Assembly (NCBI GenBank): GCA_035524795.1
Contig: DATKOF010000019.1
Coordinates: 1 to 54,088 of the forward strand
Source of the DNA: DATKOF01 sp035524795
Lineage (GTDB): Bacteria; Pseudomonadota; Gammaproteobacteria; Burkholderiales; SG8-41
Length of the DNA: 54,088 bases
Direction of reading: 5' to 3'
The notes below the pieces were generated by a model. That model was not told where the DNA came from and did no database searches. It saw only the letters and a program-made list of their open reading frames with translations. The position numbers and the translations under genes are program-made. Positions 34,023-42,057 of this stretch are shown piece by piece. Every line of letters starts with the position of its first letter. The stretch's first letter is position 1.

Positions 34023-34478
34023 ATGGCTTCGTCCGGGGTCGATTCGGCGACCGATCTGTCGATTGGTGCAAATACGGACGAATTGCGGCGCGCATCGTCG
34101 TGGCTGGGCGAATTCGCGCGGCAGCACGACATCCCGTCCGAACAGATCTGGCGTCTCGATCTTTGTCTCAACGAAGCGCTCGCGAACATCATCGCTTACG
34201 GCGGCGCGGGCGCTTCGTCCTCTGCCATTCACCTGCATCTGGGAGTGCGTCGCGGCCCGCATCAAGCCGAAGCTGTGATAACGGTTGTCGACGCGGGCGC
34301 CGCCTTCAATCCGCTTTCCGCCGTCCAGAAGCAGAAACCGGCGACGCTGGCCGACGCTGAGCCGGGCGGCCTCGGCCTTCCGATGCTGCACGCATTTTCC
34401 GACAGCCTGAACTATCGATATAGTGACGGGCACAACCGGCTGACGTTCGGCGTGAGCTGGACCGAGGCGCGGCAATGA
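34023..34478 (+). CDS. Anti-sigma-factor-like serine kinase (HATPase, SpoIIAB/RsbW-like)
   Basis: The 151 residues form a GHKL ATPase. The N box is NEALAN (50-55) followed by IIAYG, the G1 box is VVDAGAAFNP (D90, G92), and the G2 box is GGLGLPML (115-122). All ATP-binding residues are kept, so it should phosphorylate the STAS protein upstream. It overlaps the phosphatase gene by 4 bp. No sigma factor is encoded nearby, so its target could be elsewhere or be a different kind of partner. Confidence 0.92.
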   Translation: MASSGVDSATDLSIGANTDELRRASSWLGEFARQHDIPSEQIWRLDLCLNEALANIIAYGGAGASSSAIHLHLGVRRGPHQAEAVITVVDAGAAFNPLSAVQKQKPATLADAEPGGLGLPMLHAFSDSLNYRYSDGHNRLTFGVSWTEARQ

Positions 34479-35752
34479 GCCGGGAAGCGCGCCTGTACTT
34501 CAGGCGAAGGCCGGACCGGCGCGCCACCCGGGCGGACATACCGTCGAACCGCCGCCGCAAATTCGGCGACAGGCGCAGCGGACAGCTTGGCTGGCTTACC
34601 CTGTTCCGGAACACCGATGAGTCCGTCGTCTCCGACGCCATCGGCGAATGCGAGGTGGTGGTGGTGCCGGCGGGAGCGCCTCTGCTGAGGGCGGGAGAGG
34701 TCAACGATTGCGTTTATCTGCTGCTGTCGGGACAACTTGCGGCGTATCTCGACGACGCGTTGACGCCCGACATGGCGATCCCCATCCATCCCGGCCAGTG
34801 CATCGGCGAGCTGTCCGCCATTGACGGCAATCCCGTATCGGCGCTGGTCGTCGCGCTGACCGATTCGCGGATGCTCAAGCTGCCGCAGGAACTGTTCAGG
34901 AACCGCCTGATGTCCATTCCCGGCGTCGCCAGGAATCTCCTGATCGCGCTTGCGGAGCGCATGCGCCGCAGCAACGAGATCACGCTGGAGGCGCAGCGGA
35001 AGCGGCTGATGCTGGAACACCTCCAGAAAGAACTCGATGTCGCGCGCCGGTTGCAGGCTGGAATGCTGCCGCTCCGCAGCCCCCTGTTTCCCGAACGTTC
35101 CGACATCGAGGTCGAGGGACTCATGGAGCCGGCCTCCAACGTCGGCGGCGACCTGTTCGACGTTTTTTTCATCGATGACAGCACCCTGTTTTTCTGCATC
35201 GGCGACGTTTCCGGTCACGGCATCAGTGCGGCGCTGTTCATGGCGCGCGCCATCGGGTTGATCAGGGTCGCGGCGATGGGCGCCGCCCGGCCCGACCATC
35301 TGCTCGAGCGCATCAACGATCATCTTTGCATCGGCAACGACACCGACATGTTCGTCACCCTGTTTTGCGGTTTTCTCGATGTTGCGACGGGACGGCTGAT
35401 CTACTCCAACGGCGGGCATTGTGCGCCCGTGCTTTTGCATGACGGGAGCATCTCCGTACTGCCAATACCGAAGGGCGCACTGGCCGGGGCGATTCCCGGC
35501 CTCCGTTATTCCGCGAACGAGATATTCCTGAACCGGGGCGATGCCCTGATCTGTTTCACGGACGGCGTTACCGAGGCGCAGACGAAAACGGGCGAGGAAT
35601 TTTCGGAGGAGCGTTTGCTGGAAATCGTCGCCCGCAACGCGAATGGTTCCCTCGAAACCCTGCTCGACGCGGTGCGCCGCGAAGTTGCGAGCTTCACCGG
35701 CAATGAAGCGCTTGACGACGACTGCACCTTGCTTGCGATAAAGCGGCCTTGA
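34475..35752 (+). CDS. SpoIIE/RsbU-type PP2C phosphatase with cNMP-binding-like sensor domain
   Basis: The 425 residues start with an Arg-rich segment (1-35), then a cyclic-nucleotide-binding-like beta roll (about 45-150), a coiled coil (about 165-195) and a SpoIIE phosphatase domain (about 210-425). Metal-binding aspartates are seen in VGGDLFDVF, IGDVSGHG, CFTDGVTEA and DDDCTLLAIK. In the roll, GELSAIDGNPVSALV has valine where CRP has the cAMP-phosphate arginine, so it may not bind cAMP. It should dephosphorylate the STAS protein and so act as the input of the switch. Confidence 0.93.
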   Translation: MSREARLYFRRRPDRRATRADIPSNRRRKFGDRRSGQLGWLTLFRNTDESVVSDAIGECEVVVVPAGAPLLRAGEVNDCVYLLLSGQLAAYLDDALTPDMAIPIHPGQCIGELSAIDGNPVSALVVALTDSRMLKLPQELFRNRLMSIPGVARNLLIALAERMRRSNEITLEAQRKRLMLEHLQKELDVARRLQAGMLPLRSPLFPERSDIEVEGLMEPASNVGGDLFDVFFIDDSTLFFCIGDVSGHGISAALFMARAIGLIRVAAMGAARPDHLLERINDHLCIGNDTDMFVTLFCGFLDVATGRLIYSNGGHCAPVLLHDGSISVLPIPKGALAGAIPGLRYSANEIFLNRGDALICFTDGVTEAQTKTGEEFSEERLLEIVARNANGSLETLLDAVRREVASFTGNEALDDDCTLLAIKRP

Positions 35753-35801
35753 TGGCCTGTGACGCCTGCCAGCACATTTGGCGCTCAATCCGGCGGCAAT
35801 G

Positions 35802-35968
35802 TAACGCATCGTCAATTGATGCAGGAAACCCGAGGGCCGAGTTATACCGAGCACGCGCACTACCTGCGCATCTACATGGGACAGTTGCGGCACAAGCTGG
35901 AGAGCGATCCGGCCCAGCCCAGGCATCTGTTGACCGAAACCGGCGTCGGCTACCGGCTGGTGGTGTGA
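35802..35968 (+). pseudogene. Truncated second copy of the kdpE 3' end
   Basis: This 167-bp stretch aligns without gaps to 33332-33498, the end of kdpE, at roughly 85-90% identity by eye, up to and including the stop codon. It encodes the last part of the winged-helix domain (THRQLMQETRGPSYTEHAHY, then a near-identical remainder). The receiver domain is missing and no start or Shine-Dalgarno fits, although an open frame exists from 35759. Together with kdpE it brackets the three-gene partner-switching module as direct repeats. Confidence 0.85.
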
Positions 35969-36061
35969 ATTCTTGAAATGGAACCGCGTCGCGCGCAATG
36001 GCGACGTCATGCACTTCGCTTCGACGCTTGGAGGCAGGAATCGGAGCTAAAATGAGCAGCG

Positions 36062-36304
36062 ATGGCGGATTTCACGATCATTGGAGAAATTGCCGATGTT
36101 GAAACCTTTGCGGCCGGGCGCGGCATTCGCGATCTCAGGCGTCTGAATCGTCTGTGGGGCAGAGGGAAATGGCGGAAGCGCAAAGGCAGAGCCACGATCA
36201 AGACCTCCGATGGCGAGACTTGGCGCGTTGAGCTACACTGGTACGAAGCGCATGGCATCGGTAAACGCAACTTCAAGGTAAAACGCTGGATCGAGCAGCT
36301 ATGA
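36062..36304 (+). CDS. Small basic protein of unknown function, first of a coupled pair
   Basis: The 80 residues are rich in K, R and W (WGRGKWRKRKGRATIKTSDG, HWYEAHGIGKRNFKVKRW). The fold looks like a compact beta sheet with one helix (GIRDLRRLNRLWG). I recall similar uncharacterised small proteins but no function. It overlaps the next gene by 4 bp, and the pair sits directly before the restriction-modification locus. A toxin-antitoxin pair is possible; nothing in the sequence proves it. Confidence 0.6.
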   Translation: MADFTIIGEIADVETFAAGRGIRDLRRLNRLWGRGKWRKRKGRATIKTSDGETWRVELHWYEAHGIGKRNFKVKRWIEQL

Positions 36305-36531
36305 AACGCAGATTTTTCCTGTGCATCAAGAATCGCGGCTACCAGGCCGATCTGTTGCTCGGCAAGGTATATCACGCGCTGCCGGCTGCGCCGGGCGATA
36401 AGGCCGGCTGGCTGCGTATCGTGGACGATAGCGGGGAAGACTACTACTACCCGGAAAAATATTTTCTGGAAGTCGAGTTGCCTGCTGCGGCCCAGAAGGC
36501 CGTGATTGCGATCGCAAAAGAGGCCGCTTGA
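36301..36531 (+). CDS. Small protein of unknown function, second of a coupled pair
   Basis: The 76 residues include KGRYQADL-like and acidic stretches; the core reads LLLGKVYHALPAAPGDKAGW and IVDDSGEDYYYPEKYFLEVE, a pattern seen in small SH3-like beta barrels. An alanine-rich helix ends it. No catalytic motif is evident. The start ATG overlaps the previous stop (ATGA), so the two products are probably made in fixed ratio. Confidence 0.6.
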   Translation: MKRRFFLCIKNRGYQADLLLGKVYHALPAAPGDKAGWLRIVDDSGEDYYYPEKYFLEVELPAAAQKAVIAIAKEAA

Positions 36532-36690
36532 ATAATTGCCGGACGTGATTGCCTGATTGACCGGGCCGCGCTCGCGGCGCTTTCGTTACTATGCTCGCGT
36601 TCTGCTGCGCGGGGCATTGCTTTCCGCGCCGGCCATCGTTCGCCGCGCAGATCGGCAGAACTCAGGGGGAGCTGAGGGAAGGGAGAGCAG

Positions 36691-38304
36691 ATGCGTTGGG
36701 TTGCGCCATCAGAAAAAGACGCCGGCACCGAGGCGCTGGAAAAACGGTTGTGGGATGCGGCGGATCAGTTGCGCGCCAATTCCGGCCTTACGGCCGCGCA
36801 ATATTCGGCGCCAGTGCTCGGGCTCATTTTCCTGCGCTTTGCTGAAGCGCGCTTCGCGGAGCGTCGCGCGGAGCTTGAAAAATCCGCCAATGCTTCATCG
36901 CGTCGTGCCACCTCGCGCGTGGACGATCCCAAAGCCTACAAGGCCGAGCAGGTGCTGTATCTGACGCCGAACGCGCGCTTCGACCACCTGCTCGCGCTGC
37001 CGGAAGGCAAGAACGTCGGCAAGCAAATTAACGAAGCGATGGCCGACATTGAGAAGCACAATCCAGAGCTCGCCGGCGTGCTGCCCAAGACCTACCAGAT
37101 ATTCGACGGCACGCTGCTCAAGGAACTGCTCAAGAAAATCTCCGAAATCCCGACCGACCTCGGCTACGACGCCTTCGGCCGCATCTACGAATATTTTCTC
37201 GGCGAATTCGCGCGCACCGAAGGCTCGAAGGGCGGCGAGTTCTATACGCCCAGTCCCATCGTGCGTTTGATCGTCGAAATACTCGCGCCGCTGCACGGCC
37301 GCATTCTCGATCCCGCCTGTGGTTCGGGCGGCATGTTCGTGCAGTCCGCGCGTTTCATTTCCGATCACAAAAATAGCCCTGCGGGGCTTTCCGTTTTCGG
37401 CGTCGAAAAAACGGCTGAAACTGGACGCATCTGCAATATCAATCTGGCAGTGCATGGATTGGAAGGAAATATCAAACAGGCAAACAGCTATTACGACGAC
37501 CCGCACAAGGCCACCGGCCGCTTCAACTTTGCCCTCGCCAATCCGCCATTTAACGTCAACGCCGTGGATAAGGAGCGGCTGAAGGCCGATGTCGGGCCGG
37601 GCCGCCGCTATCCGTTCGGCCTTCCGCGGACCGACAACGCCAATTATCTCTGGATACAGCTTTTCTATTCTGCATTGAATGAGCAAGGTCGAGCCGGGTT
37701 TGTCATGGCTTCCGGCGCTGAAAGCGCACGTGGCTCAGAAGAGGAAATTCGGCAAAAGCTCATCAAAGCCAAGGCCGTGGACGTGATGGTCGCCGTCGGT
37801 CCCAAAATGTTTTATACAGTCACTTTACCGTGCATGTTGTGGTTCCTTGATAAAGGGAAAGCTAATACAAAACGAGCTAACACGGTGCTTTTCATCGACG
37901 CTCGTCACATCTATCGTCAGATAGACCGCGCGCATCGAGATTGGACCAACGGGCAGATCGGTTTCATTGCCAACATCGTCCGCCTCTATCGTGGTGAAGC
38001 CCCTGATTTCGCATTGGAGCACGGCACAACTAAGGAAAAGCTCGAAGAGCTCTTCGGCAAGAGCCCCAAGTATATCGATGTGCCCGGTCTGTGCAAGGCC
38101 GTCACACTCAAGGATATCGAAGCGCAAGGCTGGTCGCTCAATCCCGGTCTCTATGTCGGCGTCGCGCCGGGCGAGGAAGTCAGCGACGAAGATTTCAAAG
38201 AACAACTCGAGGGACTAAACGGAGAACTCGAAGCTCTAAATACACAGGCGCGCGATCTCGAACAAACCATCGCGCGCAACGTGGTCGAGATTTTGGAGAC
38301 GTAA
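36691..38304 (+). CDS. hsdM: Type I restriction-modification DNA methyltransferase subunit HsdM
   Basis: HsdM is the SAM-dependent N6-adenine methyltransferase subunit. The 537 residues contain an N-terminal helical domain (LWDAADQLRANSGLTAAQY), the conserved GGEFYTP (181-187), SAM motif DPACGSGGMF (207-216) and catalytic NPPF (284-287). The C-terminus ends in a helix that would contact HsdS. All key residues are present. ATG 36691 follows GGGAGAG. The hsdS-hsdR fusion starts 2 bp after its stop. Confidence 0.95.
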   Translation: MRWVAPSEKDAGTEALEKRLWDAADQLRANSGLTAAQYSAPVLGLIFLRFAEARFAERRAELEKSANASSRRATSRVDDPKAYKAEQVLYLTPNARFDHLLALPEGKNVGKQINEAMADIEKHNPELAGVLPKTYQIFDGTLLKELLKKISEIPTDLGYDAFGRIYEYFLGEFARTEGSKGGEFYTPSPIVRLIVEILAPLHGRILDPACGSGGMFVQSARFISDHKNSPAGLSVFGVEKTAETGRICNINLAVHGLEGNIKQANSYYDDPHKATGRFNFALANPPFNVNAVDKERLKADVGPGRRYPFGLPRTDNANYLWIQLFYSALNEQGRAGFVMASGAESARGSEEEIRQKLIKAKAVDVMVAVGPKMFYTVTLPCMLWFLDKGKANTKRANTVLFIDARHIYRQIDRAHRDWTNGQIGFIANIVRLYRGEAPDFALEHGTTKEKLEELFGKSPKYIDVPGLCKAVTLKDIEAQGWSLNPGLYVGVAPGEEVSDEDFKEQLEGLNGELEALNTQARDLEQTIARNVVEILET

Positions 38305-38306
38305 AA

Positions 38307-41300
38307 ATGCAATTCAGTGACTACGTTGAACTAAATCCTCGTGTGCCACTAATCAAAGGTGAGACTGTTCCATTTGTCCCCATGGACACGGTAACACCAG
38401 GAAGTCGGTGGGTACGTCCGGTGGAAGAACGGGTGGCGGCCGGTTCAGGCTCAAAATTTTTCCCAGGCGATACGCTATTCGCGCGCATTACGCCTTGTCT
38501 CGAAAATGGAAAAATTTCACAGTATGCCGGTGATCGTCCGGGCATGGGGTCAACAGAATTCTTCGTCTTACGGGCGCGCGAAGGAGTTTCTGATCCAGCG
38601 TTCGTTTACTATTACTCTCAAAATAAGGAGCTTCGCTCCGCTGCCGAAAAAAGTATGTCGGGTGCATCTGGCCGTCAGCGTGCAAGCATCTCTTCGCTTG
38701 CTGAATTTAAGTGTGAGTTTCCACCCCTATCATCACAACAGAAAATCGCGGGCATTCTATCGGCTTATGACGAACTGATCGAAAACAATCAGCGGCGCAT
38801 CAAAATTCTAGAAACAATGGCTCATGCGCTCTACCGAGAATGGTTCGTCCACTTCCGCTTCCCTGGTCACGAAACCATTTCTCGCGTTTCTTCACCGCTC
38901 GGTGATATTCCCAAAGGCTGGGAGATTCGCAATGTGAAGGACATTGCAATGGTGACCTACGGTTTCCCATTCGCATCGAAGAAGTTCAACGCCGACCAGC
39001 TTGTCGAACAGCCCGCCATCGGTCTGTTTTCGGAATTGGGTTGGGCAACAATGTCGGCACTGGACGAAACCCTGGGCGCGGACGGCACGTTGGGCCGCGA
39101 GACCAAGGGCGAAGTGGTACTGTTGCCACGCCTACGTGCGGCGCTGGAAAATCTCAACCCCACATTGCCATCTGAAGCGATTTCTTCCGCCATCGATGAA
39201 CTGACGCGCGACCGCTCCGCGATGCTGCTGGAACAGGCGAACCGCGAGGTATATCGCCTGCTCAAGGACGGCATTGCGGTTTCCGTGCCGGACAGAGAAC
39301 GCGACGGGCAAAAAACCGAGCGAGTGCGCGTGTTCGACTGGGAGCATCCGAAAAACAACGATTTCCTGCTGGTCAGTCAGTTCAGCGTCACGGGCGCGCT
39401 CTATACCTGTCGTCCCGATCTCGTGGGTTTCGTCAATGGGCTGCCGCTGGTCGTGATCGAACTAAAAAAGCCGGGCGTGCCGGCGCGCGCGGCGTTCGAC
39501 GAAAACCTGACGAGCTACAAGCACCTGCAGAACGGCATCCCCGCCCTGTTCGTGTTCAACGCGCTGATGATCGCCTCGAACGGTACGGAGAGCCACGTAG
39601 GTTCGATCACGGCGGACTGGGAGCGCTTCTTCGAATGGAAGCGCGTCGAACGAGAGGACGAACCGCGCCGCGTGTCGCTGGAAGTGGTGCTGCGCGGCAC
39701 CTGTGACAAGACGCGGCTGCTCGATATCGTCGAGAACTTCACGCTGTTTTCCGAGCACAAGGCCGGGCTCGTCAAGATCATCGGCCAGAACCACCAGTAT
39801 CTCGGCGTGAACAATGCGATTGCTTCGACGCTGGAAGCGCGCCAGCGTGGCGACGGACGCGGCGGGGTGTTCTGGCAAACACAGGGCAGCGGCAAGAGTT
39901 TTTCGATGGTGTTCTTCGCGCAGAAGGTGCTACGCAAGGTGTCGGGCAACTGGACCTTCGTGGTCGTGACCGACCGCGTGGAACTGGACGACCAGATCGC
40001 GGGCAATTTCAAGGCGTGCGGCGCAGTGAGTGAGGCCGAGGGCGACGAATGCCACGCGGCAAGCGGCGCACATCTGCGCGAACTATTGCAGGGCAATCAT
40101 CGTTACGTGTTCACGCTGATCCAGAAATTCCAGACGCCGGAGATGCTGTGCGACCGACCGGATGTGGTGGTGCTGACGGACGAGGCGCACCGCAGCCAGT
40201 ACGACACGCTGGCGCTGAACATGCGTGCAGCGCTGCCGAAGGCGCTGTTCCTCGCCTTCACCGGCACGCCGCTGATCGCCGGCGAAGAGCGGACAAAGGA
40301 GGTGTTCGGCAATTACGTGTCGATCTACGACTTTCAGCAGTCGGTGGAGGACGGCGCGACGGTGCCGCTCTATTACGAGAACCGGACGCCGGAACTGCAA
40401 TTGGTGAATCCGGACCTCAACGACGATATCTACGACCTGATCGAGGCGGCGGACCTCGACGAGAACCAGGAAGCGCGGCTGGAGCAGGAACTGTCGCGCC
40501 AGTATCACCTGATCACGCGCGACGACCGGCTTGATACCGTGGCGCAGGATATCGTGCGCCATTTCCGCGGGCGTGGTTTTCAGGGCAAGGCGATGGTGGT
40601 GTCCATCGACAAGGCGACCGCGCTGCGCATGTACGACAAGGTGCGCAAATACTGGCCGAAGGACGACGCTACCGACATGGCGGTGGTGGTGTCGCCGGGA
40701 CAGAACGAGATCGAGCAGATGAAGGCGCTCGGCCTCGATATCGTGCCGCACCGCAGGCGGATGAACGAGTCCAATCCGTCGCTTGCCGACAAATTCAAAA
40801 ACCCGGACGATCCGCTGCGGCTGGTGTTTGTCTGCGCGATGTGGATGACCGGATTCGATGTGCCGAGCTGCTCGACGATCTATCTGGACAAGCCGATGCG
40901 CAACCATACGCTGATGCAGACCATCGCGCGCGCGAATCGCGTGTATCCGGGCAAACACAGCGGCGTGATCGTCGATTACGCAAACGTGTTCGCGTCGCTG
41001 GAGAAGGCGCTGGCGATTTACGCCAAGGGACGCAGCGGCGAAATGCCGGTGCGCGACAAACAGGAACTGGTCGAGAAACTGCGCAAGGCGATTGCCGAAG
41101 CAACCGCGTATTGCAACGCGCACGGCGTGGACCTGGCGCGGATCGAGAATCTGCCTGCCGCGAAGTTCGAGCGCGCACAGGCAATTCAGGATGCGGTGGA
41201 CCGGCTGGTCGCCCCCGAGGAGACGAAGCGCGGGTTCATGATTCATGCGCGGCTGGTGGATGCGCTGTTTTCAGCGGTGAAACCCGATCCGGTGGCGATC

Positions 41301-42053
41301 GAGTTTGCGCCGCGCTGCTCTTGTCTGCGCGCAATCGCCGACGCGATGCGTAATCTTTCCGACCCGCCGGATATTTCACATGTGATGCAGGGCATACAGG
41401 ATTTGCTCGATGCATCCATCGGCGCGGAGCCGTTCAAGATCAAAAGTCCGACTGCGCAGTATGGCGTTGATCTTTCCAAGATAGACTTCGACGCGCTCGC
41501 CAAGCGTTTCAAGCAGAAGAAACCGACCAATTCCGACCTCGAACGACTCAAGGCCGCGGTACGCGCACAACTGGAGCGCATGATTCGTCTCAACAGCACG
41601 CGCGCCGACTATCTGGAGAAATTTCAGGCACTGATCCATGCCTACAATACAGGCAGCCGCAACATCGAAGAGATTTTTCAGGATCTGCTTGCGCTTTCGC
41701 GTGCGCTGACCGAAGAACAGGGCCGTCACGTGCGCGAGCATTTATCGGAAGAACAATTGACGGTGTTCGATCTGCTGACACGCCCGGGACCAAACCTGAC
41801 GCCTGAAGAACGGGAAGAAGTCAAAAAGGTTGCAAAGAACTTACTTGAACGTTTGCACGAACTGCTCGTTTTGGATTGGCGACAGCGCGCTGGCGCGCGC
41901 GCCCAAGTGCGACTTGCCATCGAGGACGTGCTCGATGAAGGTCTGCCGCGTGCCTACGACAAGACACTCTACAACGAGAAATGTACGGCCCTGTTCGAGC
42001 ACGTCTACGAATCCTATATGGGCGAAGGCAGAAGCGTGTACGCGGCAGCCTGA
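38307..42053 (+). CDS. hsdS-hsdR: HsdS (N-terminal half)-HsdR in-frame fusion, type I restriction system
   Basis: This is one 1248-residue frame from ATG 38307, preceded by GGAG. Residues 1-140 are an HsdS target-recognition domain, 140-186 the conserved coiled-coil spacer (LSSQQKIAGILSAYDELIEN, ALYREWFVHFRFPG), and 199-230 the start of a second recognition domain (GDIPKGWEI, GFPFASKKFN). At about residue 231 (nt 38997-39002) it switches to HsdR at LVEQPAIGLFSELGWATMS. The HsdR part has a PD-(D/E)xK nuclease (D371, E385-L-K387), Walker A GSGKS (527-531), DEAH (625-628), FTGTP (651-655) and QTIARANRVYPG. Most of the second recognition domain and the second spacer are gone. The HsdS part is visibly lower in GC than the rest. 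Confidence 0.92.
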   Translation: MQFSDYVELNPRVPLIKGETVPFVPMDTVTPGSRWVRPVEERVAAGSGSKFFPGDTLFARITPCLENGKISQYAGDRPGMGSTEFFVLRAREGVSDPAFVYYYSQNKELRSAAEKSMSGASGRQRASISSLAEFKCEFPPLSSQQKIAGILSAYDELIENNQRRIKILETMAHALYREWFVHFRFPGHETISRVSSPLGDIPKGWEIRNVKDIAMVTYGFPFASKKFNADQLVEQPAIGLFSELGWATMSALDETLGADGTLGRETKGEVVLLPRLRAALENLNPTLPSEAISSAIDELTRDRSAMLLEQANREVYRLLKDGIAVSVPDRERDGQKTERVRVFDWEHPKNNDFLLVSQFSVTGALYTCRPDLVGFVNGLPLVVIELKKPGVPARAAFDENLTSYKHLQNGIPALFVFNALMIASNGTESHVGSITADWERFFEWKRVEREDEPRRVSLEVVLRGTCDKTRLLDIVENFTLFSEHKAGLVKIIGQNHQYLGVNNAIASTLEARQRGDGRGGVFWQTQGSGKSFSMVFFAQKVLRKVSGNWTFVVVTDRVELDDQIAGNFKACGAVSEAEGDECHAASGAHLRELLQGNHRYVFTLIQKFQTPEMLCDRPDVVVLTDEAHRSQYDTLALNMRAALPKALFLAFTGTPLIAGEERTKEVFGNYVSIYDFQQSVEDGATVPLYYENRTPELQLVNPDLNDDIYDLIEAADLDENQEARLEQELSRQYHLITRDDRLDTVAQDIVRHFRGRGFQGKAMVVSIDKATALRMYDKVRKYWPKDDATDMAVVVSPGQNEIEQMKALGLDIVPHRRRMNESNPSLADKFKNPDDPLRLVFVCAMWMTGFDVPSCSTIYLDKPMRNHTLMQTIARANRVYPGKHSGVIVDYANVFASLEKALAIYAKGRSGEMPVRDKQELVEKLRKAIAEATAYCNAHGVDLARIENLPAAKFERAQAIQDAVDRLVAPEETKRGFMIHARLVDALFSAVKPDPVAIEFAPRCSCLRAIADAMRNLSDPPDISHVMQGIQDLLDASIGAEPFKIKSPTAQYGVDLSKIDFDALAKRFKQKKPTNSDLERLKAAVRAQLERMIRLNSTRADYLEKFQALIHAYNTGSRNIEEIFQDLLALSRALTEEQGRHVREHLSEEQLTVFDLLTRPGPNLTPEEREEVKKVAKNLLERLHELLVLDWRQRAGARAQVRLAIEDVLDEGLPRAYDKTLYNEKCTALFEHVYESYMGEGRSVYAAA

Positions 42054-42057
42054 TTGA

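Noticed and set aside
35759..35968. A separate small DNA-binding protein gene
   Set aside because: The frame has no plausible start signal and its coding part is only the duplicated kdpE tail, so it is treated as a fragment.
38320..38700. Frameshift between hsdM and hsdS
   Set aside because: hsdM ends normally and hsdS has its own GGAG-preceded ATG 2 bp later; the long upstream extension of the second frame overlaps hsdM and is Arg-rich shadow.
39053..42053. Independent hsdR gene starting at the internal ATG 39053 (M-S-A-L-D-E)
   Set aside because: No Shine-Dalgarno precedes it, and conserved HsdR residues (LVEQPAIGLFSELGWAT) lie upstream in frame, so the fused frame is the better model. 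Internal initiation is still possible.
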